From: Streptantibioticus parmotrematis
Lineage (GTDB): Bacteria; Actinomycetota; Actinomycetes; Streptomycetales; Streptomycetaceae
Assembly (NCBI RefSeq): GCF_019890615.1
Contig: NZ_JAINVZ010000024.1
Location: 1-64,000, forward strand
Direction of reading: 5' to 3'
DNA: 64,000 bases
Shown: positions 51,027 through 60,938 of the stretch, piece by piece
How positions within the stretch are numbered: the stretch's first letter is position 1
Layout of the letters: each line of letters starts with the position of its first letter
Made by a program: the position numbers and the translations under genes
Notes under the pieces: model-generated
Told to the model about the DNA's origin: nothing
Seen by the model: the letters and a program-made list of their open reading frames with translations, nothing else
Database searches by the model: none

Positions 51027-52151
51027 ATGTCCACTCCCCCCGCGGCGTCCCGCCGTACCGCTCTGGACGCCGTGCACCGCGCGCTCGGCGCGACCATGAC
51101 CGACTTCGCCGGCTGGGACATGCCGTTGCGCTACGGCAGCGAGCGCGACGAGCACAACGCCGTGCGCACCACGGCCGGGCTGTTCGACCTGTCCCACATG
51201 GGGGAGATCACGGTCACCGGTCCGCAGGCCGGGCAGGCGCTGGACCACGCGCTGGTCGGCCACGTCTCGGCGCTCGCGGTCGGCCGCGCCCGCTACACCA
51301 TGATCTGCGCCGAGGACGGCGGCATCCTGGACGACCTGATCGTCTACCGGCTCGGCGACGAGGAGTTCATGGTCGTCGCCAACGCCTCCAACGCGCAGAC
51401 CGTGCTGGACGCGGTGACCGCGCGCGCCGGGGGCTTCGACGCCGCCGTGCGCGACGACCGCGACGCGTACGCGCTGCTGGCCGTGCAGGGCCCGAACTCC
51501 CCCGCGATCCTGAAGTCGCTGACCGACGCGGACCTGGACGGCCTGAAGTACTACGCGGGCCTGCCCGGCACCGTCGCGGGCGTCTCCGCGCTGATCGCCC
51601 GCACCGGTTACACCGGCGAGGACGGCTTCGAGCTGTTCGTGGCCCCGGCCGACGCCGAGAAGCTGTGGGCCGCGCTGACCGAGGCCGGCGCCGCCCACGA
51701 CCTCGTCCCCTGCGGGCTGTCCTGCCGCGACACGCTGCGCCTCGAGGCGGGCATGCCGCTGTACGGGCACGAGCTGACGACCGCGCTGACGCCGTTCGAC
51801 GCGGGGCTCGGGCGGGTCGTGAAGTTCGACAAGCCCGGCGACTTCGTGGGCCGCGAGGCGCTGGCCGCCGCCGCGGAGAGGGCCGCCGCGACCCCGCCGC
51901 GCAAGCTGGTCGGCCTGGTCGCCGAGGGCCGCCGGGTGCCGCGCGCGGGCTACCAGGTCGTGGCGGACGGCACGGTGATCGGCGAGGTCACCTCCGGCGC
52001 GCCCTCGCCGACGCTGGGCAAGCCGATCGCCATGGCCTACGTCGACGCCGCGCACGCCGAGCCCGGCACGGAGGGCGTCGCGGTGGACATCCGCGGTGCC
52101 CACGAGCCGTACGAGGTCGTGGCGCTGCCGTTCTACAAGCGCGCCCGCTGA
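51027..52151 (+). CDS. gcvT: Glycine cleavage system T protein (aminomethyltransferase)
   Basis: The 374-residue enzyme moves the aminomethyl carbon from lipoyl-GcvH to tetrahydrofolate and frees ammonia. It shows DFAGWDMPLRYGS, FDLSHMGEI, the catalytic Asp region MICAEDGGILDDLIVYR, and EGRRVPRAGYQV. The ATG at 51027 (MSTPPAASRRTALDAVHRALGA) matches other T proteins; the earlier ATGs at 50973 and 50994 overlap or crowd the riboswitch. It is the first gene of gcvT-gcvH-glyA. The gcvP gene is not in the window. Confidence 0.96.
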   Translation: MSTPPAASRRTALDAVHRALGATMTDFAGWDMPLRYGSERDEHNAVRTTAGLFDLSHMGEITVTGPQAGQALDHALVGHVSALAVGRARYTMICAEDGGILDDLIVYRLGDEEFMVVANASNAQTVLDAVTARAGGFDAAVRDDRDAYALLAVQGPNSPAILKSLTDADLDGLKYYAGLPGTVAGVSALIARTGYTGEDGFELFVAPADAEKLWAALTEAGAAHDLVPCGLSCRDTLRLEAGMPLYGHELTTALTPFDAGLGRVVKFDKPGDFVGREALAAAAERAAATPPRKLVGLVAEGRRVPRAGYQVVADGTVIGEVTSGAPSPTLGKPIAMAYVDAAHAEPGTEGVAVDIRGAHEPYEVVALPFYKRAR

Positions 52152-52271
52152 CCCCGCGGCACGTTCGTACCCGACCGGCCCCGGCACGCGTGCGCGCCCG
52201 CCGAGTCCGACGCGTTCGCGCCCCCGTCACCCCGTTCGCCACCACCCCACCGCATCCAGGAGAATTCCCCC

Positions 52272-52649
52272 ATGAGCAACCCTGAGCAGCTGCGTTACAG
52301 CAAGGAGCACGAGTGGCTCTCCGCCGTCGAGGACGGCGTGGCCACCGTGGGCATCACCCAGCACGCCGCCCACGCCCTCGGCGACGTGGTCTTCGTCCAG
52401 CTCCCCGAGGTGGGCCAGGACGTCACCGCGGGCGAGTCCTGCGGTGAGCTGGAGTCCACGAAGTCGGTCAGCGACCTGTACTCGCCGGTCTCCGGCACGG
52501 TCACCGAGTTCAACCAGGACGTGGTGGACGACCCGGCGCTGGTCAACACCGCGCCGTTCGAGGGCGGCTGGCTGTTCAAGGTGCGGGTCTCCGAGGAGCC
52601 GTCCGACCTGCTGACGGCCGACGAGTACACCGCCTTCGCGGGCGAGTGA
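52272..52649 (+). CDS. gcvH: Glycine cleavage system H protein
   Basis: The 125-residue carrier holds the lipoyl group on the Lys in [17 protein letters not shown]. The start [16 protein letters not shown] and the [15 protein letters not shown] block are standard. AGGAG lies before the ATG. It follows gcvT by 120 bp and is read from the riboswitch-controlled transcript. Confidence 0.97.
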   Translation: MSNPEQLRYSKEHEWLSAVEDGVATVGITQHAAHALGDVVFVQLPEVGQDVTAGESCGELESTKSVSDLYSPVSGTVTEFNQDVVDDPALVNTAPFEGGWLFKVRVSEEPSDLLTADEYTAFAGE

Positions 52650-52697
52650 CGTAACCCCGACCGCCACCTCACCCGTCACCGGAGCCAGGAGAGACCC

Positions 52698-53960
52698 ATG
52701 TCCCTGCTCAACAGCCCGCTGCACGACCTCGATCCCGAGATCGCCGCGGCGGTCGACGCCGAGCTGCACCGCCAGCAGTCCACCCTGGAGATGATCGCGT
52801 CGGAGAACTTCGCTCCGGTCGCGGTCATGGAGGCCCAGGGCTCGGTCCTGACCAACAAGTACGCCGAGGGCTACCCCGGCCGCCGCTACTACGGCGGCTG
52901 CGAGCACGTCGACGTGGCCGAGCAGATCGCCATCGACCGCGTCAAGGAGCTGTTCGGCGCCGAGGCCGCCAACGTCCAGCCGCACTCGGGCGCGCAGGCC
53001 AACGCGGCCGCGATGTTCGCGCTGCTCAAGCCGGGCGACACCATCCTGGGCCTGAACCTCGCGCACGGCGGGCACCTGACCCACGGCATGAAGATCAACT
53101 TCTCCGGCAAGCTCTACAACGTGGTGCCCTACCACGTGGACATCGAGACCAACCGGGTCGACATGGCCGAGGTCGAGCGGCTGGCCAAGGAGCACCGCCC
53201 GCAGCTGATCGTCGCGGGCTGGTCGGCGTACCCGCGGCAGCTGGACTTCGCCGCGTTCCGCCGGATCGCCGACGAGGTCGGCGCGTACCTGATGGTCGAC
53301 ATGGCGCACTTCGCCGGCCTGGTGGCGGCGGGGCTGCACCCGTCCCCGGTGCCGCACGCGCACGTGGTGACCACGACCACGCACAAGACCCTGGGCGGTC
53401 CGCGCGGCGGCGTGATCCTGTCGACGGCCGAGCTGGCCAAGAAGATCAACTCCGCGGTCTTCCCCGGTCAGCAGGGCGGTCCGCTGGAACACGTGATCGC
53501 GGCCAAGGCGGTGGCGTTCAAGGTCGCCGCGTCCGAGGAGTTCAAGGAGCGGCAGCGCCGCACCCTGGACGGCGCGCGGATCCTCGCCGAGCGCCTGACC
53601 GAGGACGACGTGCGCTCGGTCGGCGTCTCGGTGCTGTCCGGCGGCACGGACGTCCACCTGGTCCTGGTCGACCTGCGCGACAGCGACCTGGACGGCCAGC
53701 AGGCGGAGGACCGGCTGCACGAGATCGGCATCACGGTCAACCGCAACGCGATCCCGAACGACCCGCGTCCGCCGATGGTCACCTCCGGCCTGCGCATCGG
53801 CACCCCGGCGCTGGCCACCCGCGGCTTCGGCGACGAGGAGTTCCGCGAGGTCGCCGACGTGATCGCGCAGGCGCTGAAGCCCTCGTACGACGCGGCGGCG
53901 CTGCGCGGCCGGGTCACCGCGCTGGCGGAGAGGTTCCCGCTCTACCCGGGCCTGGGCTGA
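52698..53960 (+). CDS. glyA: Serine hydroxymethyltransferase
   Basis: The 420-residue PLP enzyme interconverts serine and glycine with tetrahydrofolate. The PLP lysine is in [16 protein letters not shown]. Other landmarks are [38 protein letters not shown] and the folate-binding [29 protein letters not shown]. The start follows CCAGGAGAG. It is the third gene of the glycine operon, 48 bp after gcvH, and ends at a perfect hairpin. Confidence 0.97.
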   Translation: MSLLNSPLHDLDPEIAAAVDAELHRQQSTLEMIASENFAPVAVMEAQGSVLTNKYAEGYPGRRYYGGCEHVDVAEQIAIDRVKELFGAEAANVQPHSGAQANAAAMFALLKPGDTILGLNLAHGGHLTHGMKINFSGKLYNVVPYHVDIETNRVDMAEVERLAKEHRPQLIVAGWSAYPRQLDFAAFRRIADEVGAYLMVDMAHFAGLVAAGLHPSPVPHAHVVTTTTHKTLGGPRGGVILSTAELAKKINSAVFPGQQGGPLEHVIAAKAVAFKVAASEEFKERQRRTLDGARILAERLTEDDVRSVGVSVLSGGTDVHLVLVDLRDSDLDGQQAEDRLHEIGITVNRNAIPNDPRPPMVTSGLRIGTPALATRGFGDEEFREVADVIAQALKPSYDAAALRGRVTALAERFPLYPGLG

Positions 53961-53982
53961 CCGTCCCCGGGACCCTCGGGTA

Positions 53983-54016
53983 CGGATCGCGCGGCACCTG
54001 CGCCGCGCGATCCGTG
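53983..54016 (+). terminator. Terminator after glyA
   Basis: A perfect 14-bp stem (ACGGATCGCGCGGC and its complement) with a 6-nt loop lies 22 bp after the glyA stop. It ends the gcvT-gcvH-glyA unit ahead of sdaA. Confidence 0.85.
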
Positions 54017-54222
54017 AGGGCCGCGGGCACCGCACTCGGCGAACCGGCCGGTTGCCTGCACACTGGAGGGTGCGCCGGTACCCGGCCGGTCCGCCCCTGG
54101 CGGACGTGACGGCCGGGGCGGCGCTGTCGTGTCCGCCCCGTGTCCGTCCGCTTTCCGCACCACCGCCGCACCACGCACGTACGCTCGCGCCCCCACGAGC
54201 CGCCGACAAGGGAGTCCGACCC

Positions 54223-55590
54223 GTGGCCATCTCCGTCTTCGATCTGTTCTCCATCGGTATAGGCCCGTCCAGCTCGCACACCGTGGGTCCGATGCGGGCG
54301 GCGCGGATGTTCGCGCTCCGGCTGAAGAACGAGGGCCTGCTCGCGCACACCGCCTCGGTGCGCGCCGAGCTGTTCGGCTCGCTGGGCGCCACCGGGCACG
54401 GCCACGGCACGCCGAAGGCGGTGCTGCTCGGCCTGGAGGGCGAGTCACCGCGCACGGTGGACGTCGAGCACGCCGACGACCGCGTGGAGCGCATCCGCAC
54501 GACCGGCAGGATCAGTCTGCTCGGGGCGCACGAGATCGCGTTCGACACCGACCGTGACCTGGTGCTGCACCGGCGGCGCTCCCTGCCGTACCACGCCAAC
54601 GGGATGACGCTGTTCGCGTACGACGGCTCGGGCGGGCCGCTGCTGGAGAAGACGTACTACTCGGTCGGCGGCGGCTTCGTGGTGGACGAGGACGCGGTGG
54701 GCGAGGACCGCATCAAGCTCGACGACACCGTGCTGAAGTACCCGTTCCGCACCGGTGACGAGCTGCTGCGGATGTCGCAGGAGACCGGCCTGTCGATCGC
54801 CGGGCTGATGCTGGAGAACGAGAAGGCCTGGCGCACCGAGGCGGAGATCCGATCGGGCCTGCTGGACATCTGGGGCGTGATGAAGGCCTGTGTGGAGCGC
54901 GGCATGTCGCGCGAGGGCATCCTGCCCGGCGGGCTGAAGGTGCGCCGCCGGGCCGCCAACTCCGCCCGCCAGCTGCGCGCCGAGGGCAACGCGGCGGCGC
55001 ACGCGATGGAGTGGGTGACGCTGTACGCGATGGCGGTCAACGAGGAGAACGCGGCGGGCGGCCGCGTGGTGACCGCCCCCACCAACGGCGCGGCGGGCAT
55101 CATCCCGGCTGTCCTCCACTACTACGTCAACTTCGTGCCGGGCGCGGACGAGGAGGGCGTGATCCGCTTCCTGCTGGCGGCCGGGGCGATCGGCATGCTG
55201 TTCAAGGAGAATGCGTCGATCTCGGGTGCCGAGGTCGGCTGCCAGGGCGAGGTCGGCTCGGCCTGCTCGATGGCGGCGGGCGGCCTGGCGGAGGTCCTGG
55301 GCGGCTCGCCCGAGCAGGTGGAGAACGCCGCGGAGATCGGCATGGAGCACAACCTGGGCCTGACCTGCGACCCGGTCGGCGGCCTGGTCCAGATCCCGTG
55401 CATCGAACGCAACGGCATGGCCTCGGCGAAGGCGGTGACCGCGGCGAGGATGTCCCTGCGCGGCGACGGCCGCCACCACGTCTCCCTCGACAAGGTCATC
55501 AAGACCATGAAGGAGACGGGGGCGGACATGAAGGTCAAGTACAAGGAGACCGCCCGAGGCGGCCTCGCGGTGAACGTCATCGAGTGCTGA
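54223..55590 (+). CDS. sdaA: L-serine ammonia-lyase (Fe-S serine dehydratase)
   Basis: The 455-residue one-chain enzyme turns serine into pyruvate and ammonia with a 4Fe-4S cluster. It begins [25 protein letters not shown]. The cluster cysteines are in [34 protein letters not shown]. The GTG at 54223 has a GGGAG site and yields the canonical N-terminus. It follows the gcv operon but has its own upstream region of 200 bp. Together the genes convert glycine to serine and on to pyruvate. Confidence 0.96.
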   Translation: MAISVFDLFSIGIGPSSSHTVGPMRAARMFALRLKNEGLLAHTASVRAELFGSLGATGHGHGTPKAVLLGLEGESPRTVDVEHADDRVERIRTTGRISLLGAHEIAFDTDRDLVLHRRRSLPYHANGMTLFAYDGSGGPLLEKTYYSVGGGFVVDEDAVGEDRIKLDDTVLKYPFRTGDELLRMSQETGLSIAGLMLENEKAWRTEAEIRSGLLDIWGVMKACVERGMSREGILPGGLKVRRRAANSARQLRAEGNAAAHAMEWVTLYAMAVNEENAAGGRVVTAPTNGAAGIIPAVLHYYVNFVPGADEEGVIRFLLAAGAIGMLFKENASISGAEVGCQGEVGSACSMAAGGLAEVLGGSPEQVENAAEIGMEHNLGLTCDPVGGLVQIPCIERNGMASAKAVTAARMSLRGDGRHHVSLDKVIKTMKETGADMKVKYKETARGGLAVNVIEC

Positions 55591-55690
55591 CGACGCACTC
55601 CTGACTGCGGCTTCGCCTCTTTCAGGGCTGTCAGAGGCCTCCTCGCTCGCACAGCGGAACGTCCCGTGGCTACCCGCTGAGGTGCCCGCT

Positions 55691-56413
55691 TCAGCAGGTC
55701 GCTGGCCGGGCACGCTCGATCTTCAGGGCGACCCCGTCGAGGAACGTCTCCAGCACGAGCCGGAAGACCTCCTCGTCGCTGCGGAACAACTCGGTCAGCC
55801 GGGGCGAGCTCTGGTGGAGCATCGGGAAGCGGTCCGCGGGCAGCAGTCCGTACTTGACGGCCCAGGCGGCGTCGTCCTTGGCCTGGGCCTCGGGGGCGAG
55901 GGTGAGGAAGGCCGCCGAGGACTGGACGAACGCCAAGGTCAGGTCGAGCAGCATCCGGTAGCACTCGGCCGCCTCGATCACCGGCAGGCCGGCGTGGTGC
56001 AGGACGCCGATGATCTCCTCGACGCTCCTGGTCTCGGCGGGACTGGCCGTGGTGCGGGTCGCACAGAGCACGGCCAGCGCGGGCCGGGCGAGGTGGACGG
56101 CCCGGATGGCGTGCGCGGTGGCGGTCAGCCAGTCGCGCCAGTGGTCGCGCTCCGGTGCCGAGCGGGCGGCGAGTGCCAGCGACTCCTCGATCAGCAGGTC
56201 CGTCAACGCCAGCACCAGTTCGTCCTTGTCGCGGAAGTGCCGGTAGACCGCTGTGGGATCCGCGCCGAGCTCCTTGCCCAGCCGGCTGAACGTCAGCACC
56301 CCACCGCCCTCGGGTGAACACAGGCGCATGGCCGCCTCCAGGATCGCCTCCCGGGTGAGCACGGCCCGCCGTTTGACCTTGGTACCGGCTGCCGTCCTGC
56401 CCTGCTCCACCAC
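55691..56413 (-). CDS. TetR-family transcriptional repressor
   Basis: The 240-residue protein has the TetR helix-turn-helix VLTREAILEAAMRLCSPEGGGVLTFSRLGKELGADPTAVYRHFRDKDELVLALTD and a ligand-binding part with the TetR_C-like pattern typical of actinomycete repressors. I chose the GTG at 56413, which has an AAGGAA site six bases upstream. The reading frame is open to 56533, but that would place the 21-bp operator inside the gene. It is divergent from an amidohydrolase-ABC importer unit and likely controls both. Confidence 0.85.
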   Translation of the reverse strand: MVEQGRTAAGTKVKRRAVLTREAILEAAMRLCSPEGGGVLTFSRLGKELGADPTAVYRHFRDKDELVLALTDLLIEESLALAARSAPERDHWRDWLTATAHAIRAVHLARPALAVLCATRTTASPAETRSVEEIIGVLHHAGLPVIEAAECYRMLLDLTLAFVQSSAAFLTLAPEAQAKDDAAWAVKYGLLPADRFPMLHQSSPRLTELFRSDEEVFRLVLETFLDGVALKIERARPATC

Positions 56414-56482
56414 GTGTGGTTCCTTCCGTTCCACGTCGGCGGCAAGCCTCCGCCCGAGTTGATCCGATCGTAACGGCAGATC

Positions 56483-56503
56483 ACTGTCAACGCCGTTGAC
56501 AGT
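56483..56503. promoter_or_regulatory. Perfect 21-bp palindromic operator with back-to-back -35 boxes
   Basis: Two 10-bp arms (ACTGTCAACG and its complement) flank one central base. Each arm contains TTGACA read outward, a consensus -35 hexamer for each divergent promoter. A possible -10 (TGTGAT, 56519-56524) lies 17 bp from the plus-strand TTGACA. A TetR dimer bound here would block both promoters. Confidence 0.7.
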
Positions 56504-56630
56504 ACCCATGTCATCGGGTGTGATGCTCGTCATCCGGCCAGGCGGCCGGCCGTGAGGCCATCGGCCGACGGCTTCACGGCACCCTCGCGCCCACAGCGGC
56601 TCCCCTTCCAGCTCCCCGCACGGAGGACCA

Positions 56631-58286
56631 GTGCCCCGCGACTACCATTTCGCCGATCTCGTCTTCACCGGCGGTCCCGTCTACACCGTCGACCCCGCCC
56701 GTTCCTGGGCCGACGCCGTCGCCGTCCGCGACGGGCGCATCGTCGTGGTCGGCGGCGAGCACGACGTCAGCCACCTCGTCGGCGCCGGTACCGAGGTCGT
56801 CGACCTCACCGGAAAGCTGCTGCTCCCCGGTTTCCAGGACGCCCACGTCCACCCCGTGCTGGCCGGGACGACCCGGCGCACCTGCGACCTGCACGACCTC
56901 GAGGAAGCCCAGGACTACGTCGCCGCCGTCGCCGCCTACGCCGCCGCCCACCCCGACCGCCCATGGATCACCGGGGGCGGCTGGAGCATGGAGGCGTTCC
57001 CCGGCGGCACCCCGCACCGCGCACTGCTCGACGGCGTCGTTCCCGACCGGCCCGTGGCCCTGCCCAACCGCGACGGCCACGGCGTCTGGGCCAACACCCG
57101 TGCCCTGGAGATCGCCGGAATCACTCACGACACCCCCGACCCGGCCGACGGGCGGATCGAGCGCGACGCCGACGGCGCCCCCACCGGGATGCTCCAGGAA
57201 GGCGCCGCGGAACTGGTGACCCGGCACATCCCGGCCACCTCGGAGCGGGACTTCTACGAGGGGCTCCTCGAAGGCCAGCGCTACCTGCACGGCTTCGGCA
57301 TCACCGGCTGGCAGGACGCCGCGGTCGGCCAGGCGTTCGCACCCGGCGACGTCTACGGCGCCTACCTCGCCGCCGCCGAGGACGGCTCTCTCACCGCCCG
57401 GGTCCGCGCGGCCCAGTGGTGGGACCGCGAGGGCGGCATGGAGCAGTTGCCGCAGTTCCTCGCCCGTCGCGAGGAGGCACGGGTGGGCCGCTTCAGCGCG
57501 GGCAGCGTCAAGATGATGCTGGACGGCGTCGCGGAGAACCACACCGCCGCCATGCTGGAGCCCTACCTCGACGGCTGCGGTTGCTCCAGCGGCACGTCCG
57601 GTCTGGACTTCATCGACCCCGAAAAGCTCCGCCGGTACGTCAGCACACTCGACGCGGAAGGCTTCCAGGTCCATTTCCACGCCCTCGGCGACCGCGCCGT
57701 GCGCGTCGCCCTCGACGCCGTCGAGGAGGCCCTGCGCCGCAACGGCCGTCGCGGCAACCGCCATCACCTGGCGCACCTCCAGGTCGTGCACCCCGACGAC
57801 ATCCCCCGCTTCCGCGCCCTCGGCGCGACCGCCAACATGCAGCCGCTGTGGGCCATGCACGAGCCGCAGATGGACGAGCTCACCATCCCCTTCCTCGGCG
57901 AGGACCGGGCCGCCTGGCAGTACCCCTTCGGTTCGCTCGCCCGCTCCGGCGCGATGCTCGCCGCCGGCAGCGACTGGTCCGTGAGCACCCCCGACGTGAT
58001 GCTCGGCGTCCACGTCGCCGTCAACCGTCGCGGTCCCGGCGGGGACGACGATCGTGTCCTCGGCCCGCAGGAGTGCCTCGACCTCGGCACCGCCCTCGCC
58101 GCCTACACGGCCGGTGCCGCGCGGGTGAACCACCTCGACGCCGACACCGGGTCCGTGCAGACCGGCAAGTACGCCGATCTGGTCGTGCTCGACCGCGATC
58201 CCTTCGCCGGGCCGAGCGGCGCCATCGGCGAGACGCGGGTGCTGCGTACCTACGTCGAGGGCGCACTCGTCCACGCCGCGCAGTAG
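56631..58286 (+). CDS. Metal-dependent amidohydrolase (YtcJ-like)
   Basis: The 551-residue protein of the amidohydrolase superfamily has the early beta-sandwich (ADLVFTGGPVYTVDPARSWADAVAVRDGRI), the metal HxH in GFQDAHVHPVLAG, a lysine-containing SVKMMLDGVAENHTAAM, histidines in VHFHALGDRAVR and HHLAHLQVVHPDD, and the metal Asp in LAAGSDWSVSTP. Members hydrolyse amides or formyl groups; the true substrate is unknown. The GTG follows GGAGGACCA. It is the first gene of a unit with a peptide-type ABC importer, suggesting uptake and hydrolysis of one nitrogen compound. Confidence 0.88.
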   Translation: MPRDYHFADLVFTGGPVYTVDPARSWADAVAVRDGRIVVVGGEHDVSHLVGAGTEVVDLTGKLLLPGFQDAHVHPVLAGTTRRTCDLHDLEEAQDYVAAVAAYAAAHPDRPWITGGGWSMEAFPGGTPHRALLDGVVPDRPVALPNRDGHGVWANTRALEIAGITHDTPDPADGRIERDADGAPTGMLQEGAAELVTRHIPATSERDFYEGLLEGQRYLHGFGITGWQDAAVGQAFAPGDVYGAYLAAAEDGSLTARVRAAQWWDREGGMEQLPQFLARREEARVGRFSAGSVKMMLDGVAENHTAAMLEPYLDGCGCSSGTSGLDFIDPEKLRRYVSTLDAEGFQVHFHALGDRAVRVALDAVEEALRRNGRRGNRHHLAHLQVVHPDDIPRFRALGATANMQPLWAMHEPQMDELTIPFLGEDRAAWQYPFGSLARSGAMLAAGSDWSVSTPDVMLGVHVAVNRRGPGGDDDRVLGPQECLDLGTALAAYTAGAARVNHLDADTGSVQTGKYADLVVLDRDPFAGPSGAIGETRVLRTYVEGALVHAAQ

Positions 58287-58335
58287 CCGGCGTGGAGCAG
58301 CCGGCTTCAAACCGCCCACTGTGAAGAGAGGCACC

Positions 58336-59991
58336 ATGGTGCACGCAAGAACCCTGCGCGCCGCACTCCCTTTCGCCGCCGTCGCCCTGCTCGCCGGCGC
58401 CTGCGACGCCTCCGGCAGCCCTGTCGCCGCGACCGGGGCCACGAGCAACTTCAGCGGCACCCAGGTCACCACCGCTCCCGGCAGGGGGCAGCTGTCCGGT
58501 CTCAACTGGTACGGCGACTACCGTGCCCCCTATTCCGAGGATCCGCTCAAGACCGCCGACTACCCGGAGGAGACCGTCCTCGGCAACGTCTGCGAGCCAC
58601 TGCTGCGCACCGGTGCCGACTACAGCCTCCACCCCGGGATCGCCGAAAGCTGGTCGCAGCGCGACGCGGAGCACTTGATCCTCGACCTCGACCCGCGTGC
58701 CACGTTCAGCGACGGGCATCCCGTCACCACCGCGGACGTCGTCTACAGCCTGCTGCGCAATCAGAACCCGGACGAGGCCAGCAACTACGCCGACTCCTAC
58801 AACGACGTCGTCTCCGTCAAGGCCACCGGTACCGAACAGGTCACCATCACCTTCAGCAAGCCCGACTACCTGTTCGTACGCAACCTCGGCATCCTCGCCG
58901 GGGCAGTCGTCGAGAAGGAGTTCGCGGTCAAGGCGGGCCAGCGTTTCGGCAACGCCGACACCGGCGTGGTCTGCTCCGGCCCGTACACCATCGCGTCGTT
59001 CGACGGCACCAACTCCATGGTGCTGAAACGTGATCCGGCCTACTGGGACCACAGCCACGCGGGCAAGGCCGCGACCATCACCTTCAAGTTCCTCTCCGAT
59101 CCCGCCGCGATAGCCAACGCGCTCACCTCCGGCAGTCTCAACGGCGCCTTCGACCTGCCTCCCTCCACCCTCTCCCGGCTCAGCAAAACCGCCGACGGCA
59201 AGCTCTACGTCGGAGCCGCGGGCTCCACCACCCAGAACATCGACCTGATCATCTCCCGGTTCACCGGCGCGTTCGCCGACGTCCGGGTCCGCCAGGCGCT
59301 GTCCCTGGCCATAGACCGCGACGGCATCGCACGGACCCTCTTCTACGGCGCGGCCGACCCGCTCTACTCCGTCGCGGGCCCCGGCTTCTGGGAGACCAGC
59401 CCCGCCAAGTCCGTCTACGCCGCCGCCTACCAGAAGCTGGTGCGGCCGCCCGACACCGGCGCCGCCACCAAGCTGGTCAAGGAAGCCGGCGCCACCGGGA
59501 AGCAGATCACCATCGGCTACGCGGCCGACAGCCCCACGCAGGCACAGATCGCCCAGGTGCTCCAGCAGACCGGCGACTCGATCGGCCTCAAGGTGAGGAT
59601 CGTCGGCCTGCCGGACCAGCAGTACGGCAACCTCTTCATCACCCCCAAGGCCCGCGCCGCCTACGACTCCTTCCTCACCATCAACTACCTGGAGTATCCC
59701 GAGGCCGCGAACATGTACCAGAGCTACGCCGCCAAGACCGGCGCGCAGAACTTCAACGGCTACACCGACCCCACCGTCGAGGCCGACCTGTCCAAGGCCC
59801 AAGGCGCCCAGGACCCGCGGCGGCGCGCCCAGTACGTGACCCAGGCCCAGGCGGTCCTCGCCCGTGCCCTGCCCTGGATCCCCATCGTGGCGCCCCGCGC
59901 CCTGCTGTTCCAGAACAACGACGTCACCGGCGCCCCCCTCACCTTCTCCTACATGGACAACGCGTGGGCCGCCGCCATGGGTGCGCCCTGA
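58336..59991 (+). CDS. ABC importer substrate-binding lipoprotein (peptide/nickel family)
   Basis: The 551-residue cluster C binding protein has a signal peptide ending LLAGAC, a slightly irregular lipobox, followed by a Ser/Thr/Gly linker. The mature part shows the SBP_bac_5 pattern: VLGNVCEPLLRTGADYSLHPGIAESW, DPRATFSDGHPVTTADVVYSLLR, CSGPYTIASFDGTNSMVLKRDPAYWD and DVRVRQALSLAIDRDGIARTLFYG. AGAGG lies before the ATG at 58336; an in-frame GTG at 58321 is less likely. Its stop overlaps the next gene's start (TGATG). Confidence 0.92.
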   Translation: MVHARTLRAALPFAAVALLAGACDASGSPVAATGATSNFSGTQVTTAPGRGQLSGLNWYGDYRAPYSEDPLKTADYPEETVLGNVCEPLLRTGADYSLHPGIAESWSQRDAEHLILDLDPRATFSDGHPVTTADVVYSLLRNQNPDEASNYADSYNDVVSVKATGTEQVTITFSKPDYLFVRNLGILAGAVVEKEFAVKAGQRFGNADTGVVCSGPYTIASFDGTNSMVLKRDPAYWDHSHAGKAATITFKFLSDPAAIANALTSGSLNGAFDLPPSTLSRLSKTADGKLYVGAAGSTTQNIDLIISRFTGAFADVRVRQALSLAIDRDGIARTLFYGAADPLYSVAGPGFWETSPAKSVYAAAYQKLVRPPDTGAATKLVKEAGATGKQITIGYAADSPTQAQIAQVLQQTGDSIGLKVRIVGLPDQQYGNLFITPKARAAYDSFLTINYLEYPEAANMYQSYAAKTGAQNFNGYTDPTVEADLSKAQGAQDPRRRAQYVTQAQAVLARALPWIPIVAPRALLFQNNDVTGAPLTFSYMDNAWAAAMGAP

Positions 59992-60938
59992 TGGGCCGCC
60001 TGCTGCTGCACCGCCTCGGCGGACTGGCCGTCACCCTGCTGCTGTCCAGCATGGCGATCTTCGGCAGCCTCTACCTCGCTCCCGGCAGCCCCGAGGACGT
60101 CCTGTTCGGCAGCCGCGCTCCCTCCGCCGCGGCCCGCGCCGCGGTGGCTCGCGAACTGCACCTCGACCGGCCCCTGCCGGTGCGCTACTGGGACTGGCTC
60201 ACCGGCGTGCTCCACGGCGACCTCGGCCGTTCCATGGTCACGGGCCAGCCCGTCACCAGCCGCCTCGGCCACGGACTCGGCGTCACGCTCGCCCTCGTCG
60301 CCCTCAGCATGATCCTGGTCCTGCTGTTCGGGCTCGGCCTCGGCACCGCCGCCGCACTCCGACCCGGCGCCGTGGACGCCGCGACCAACGCGCTCACCTC
60401 GGTGTCCGTCACCGTGCCCCCGTTCGTCGCCTCCACCCTGCTCATCTCGGTGTTCGCGGTGCGCCTCGACTGGTTCCCGGCCTCCGGCATCGGGACGGGC
60501 GCCGGCGGCGAGATCCGCGGCCTGCTCCTGCCCGCGTGCGCGCTCGCGATCACCAACTGCGCGTTCCTCGCCCGCGTCACCCGCAACGCACTGCGCGAAC
60601 AACTGGAGCGAGAACACGTCCAGACCGCACTCGTCCGCGGCCTGCCCCGGTGGGTGGTGCTCCGCGACCACGTGTTCCGCAACGCCCTGCCCCCCATCCT
60701 CACCGCGGTCTCGCTCCTCACCTCCGGGACGTTCGCCACCACCCTGGTCGTCGAGACCGCCTTCGCCGTCCCCGGCATCGGCCAGCTCACCATCACCTCC
60801 GTCGCGCAGAAGGACTTCCCGGTGGTGCAGGCCGTCTCGCTTCTCCTGGTCGCCGCCTTCGTCATCTGCAACGCCCTCAGCGACCTCGGCCACGCCCTGA
60901 TCGACCCGCGGCTGCGCACCGCCGGGAGGACCACATGA
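59991..60938 (+). CDS. ABC importer permease, DppB type
   Basis: The 315-residue permease has six membrane segments. It begins LLLHRLGGLAVTLLLSSMAIFGSLYLAPGSPEDVLFG and contains the ATPase-contacting EAA loop around EHVQTALVRGLPRWVVLRDHVFRNALPPILTA. It overlaps the binding-protein gene by one base and the next ORF by four (ATGA), so the genes are tightly coupled. It appears complete. Confidence 0.92.
   Translation: MGRLLLHRLGGLAVTLLLSSMAIFGSLYLAPGSPEDVLFGSRAPSAAARAAVARELHLDRPLPVRYWDWLTGVLHGDLGRSMVTGQPVTSRLGHGLGVTLALVALSMILVLLFGLGLGTAAALRPGAVDAATNALTSVSVTVPPFVASTLLISVFAVRLDWFPASGIGTGAGGEIRGLLLPACALAITNCAFLARVTRNALREQLEREHVQTALVRGLPRWVVLRDHVFRNALPPILTAVSLLTSGTFATTLVVETAFAVPGIGQLTITSVAQKDFPVVQAVSLLLVAAFVICNALSDLGHALIDPRLRTAGRTT

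Noticed and set aside
56414-56533. Longer TetR start (ATG at 56533 or 56509)
   Set aside because: It would put the perfect operator and promoter hexamers inside the coding region, and lacks a ribosome site; the GTG at 56413 has one.
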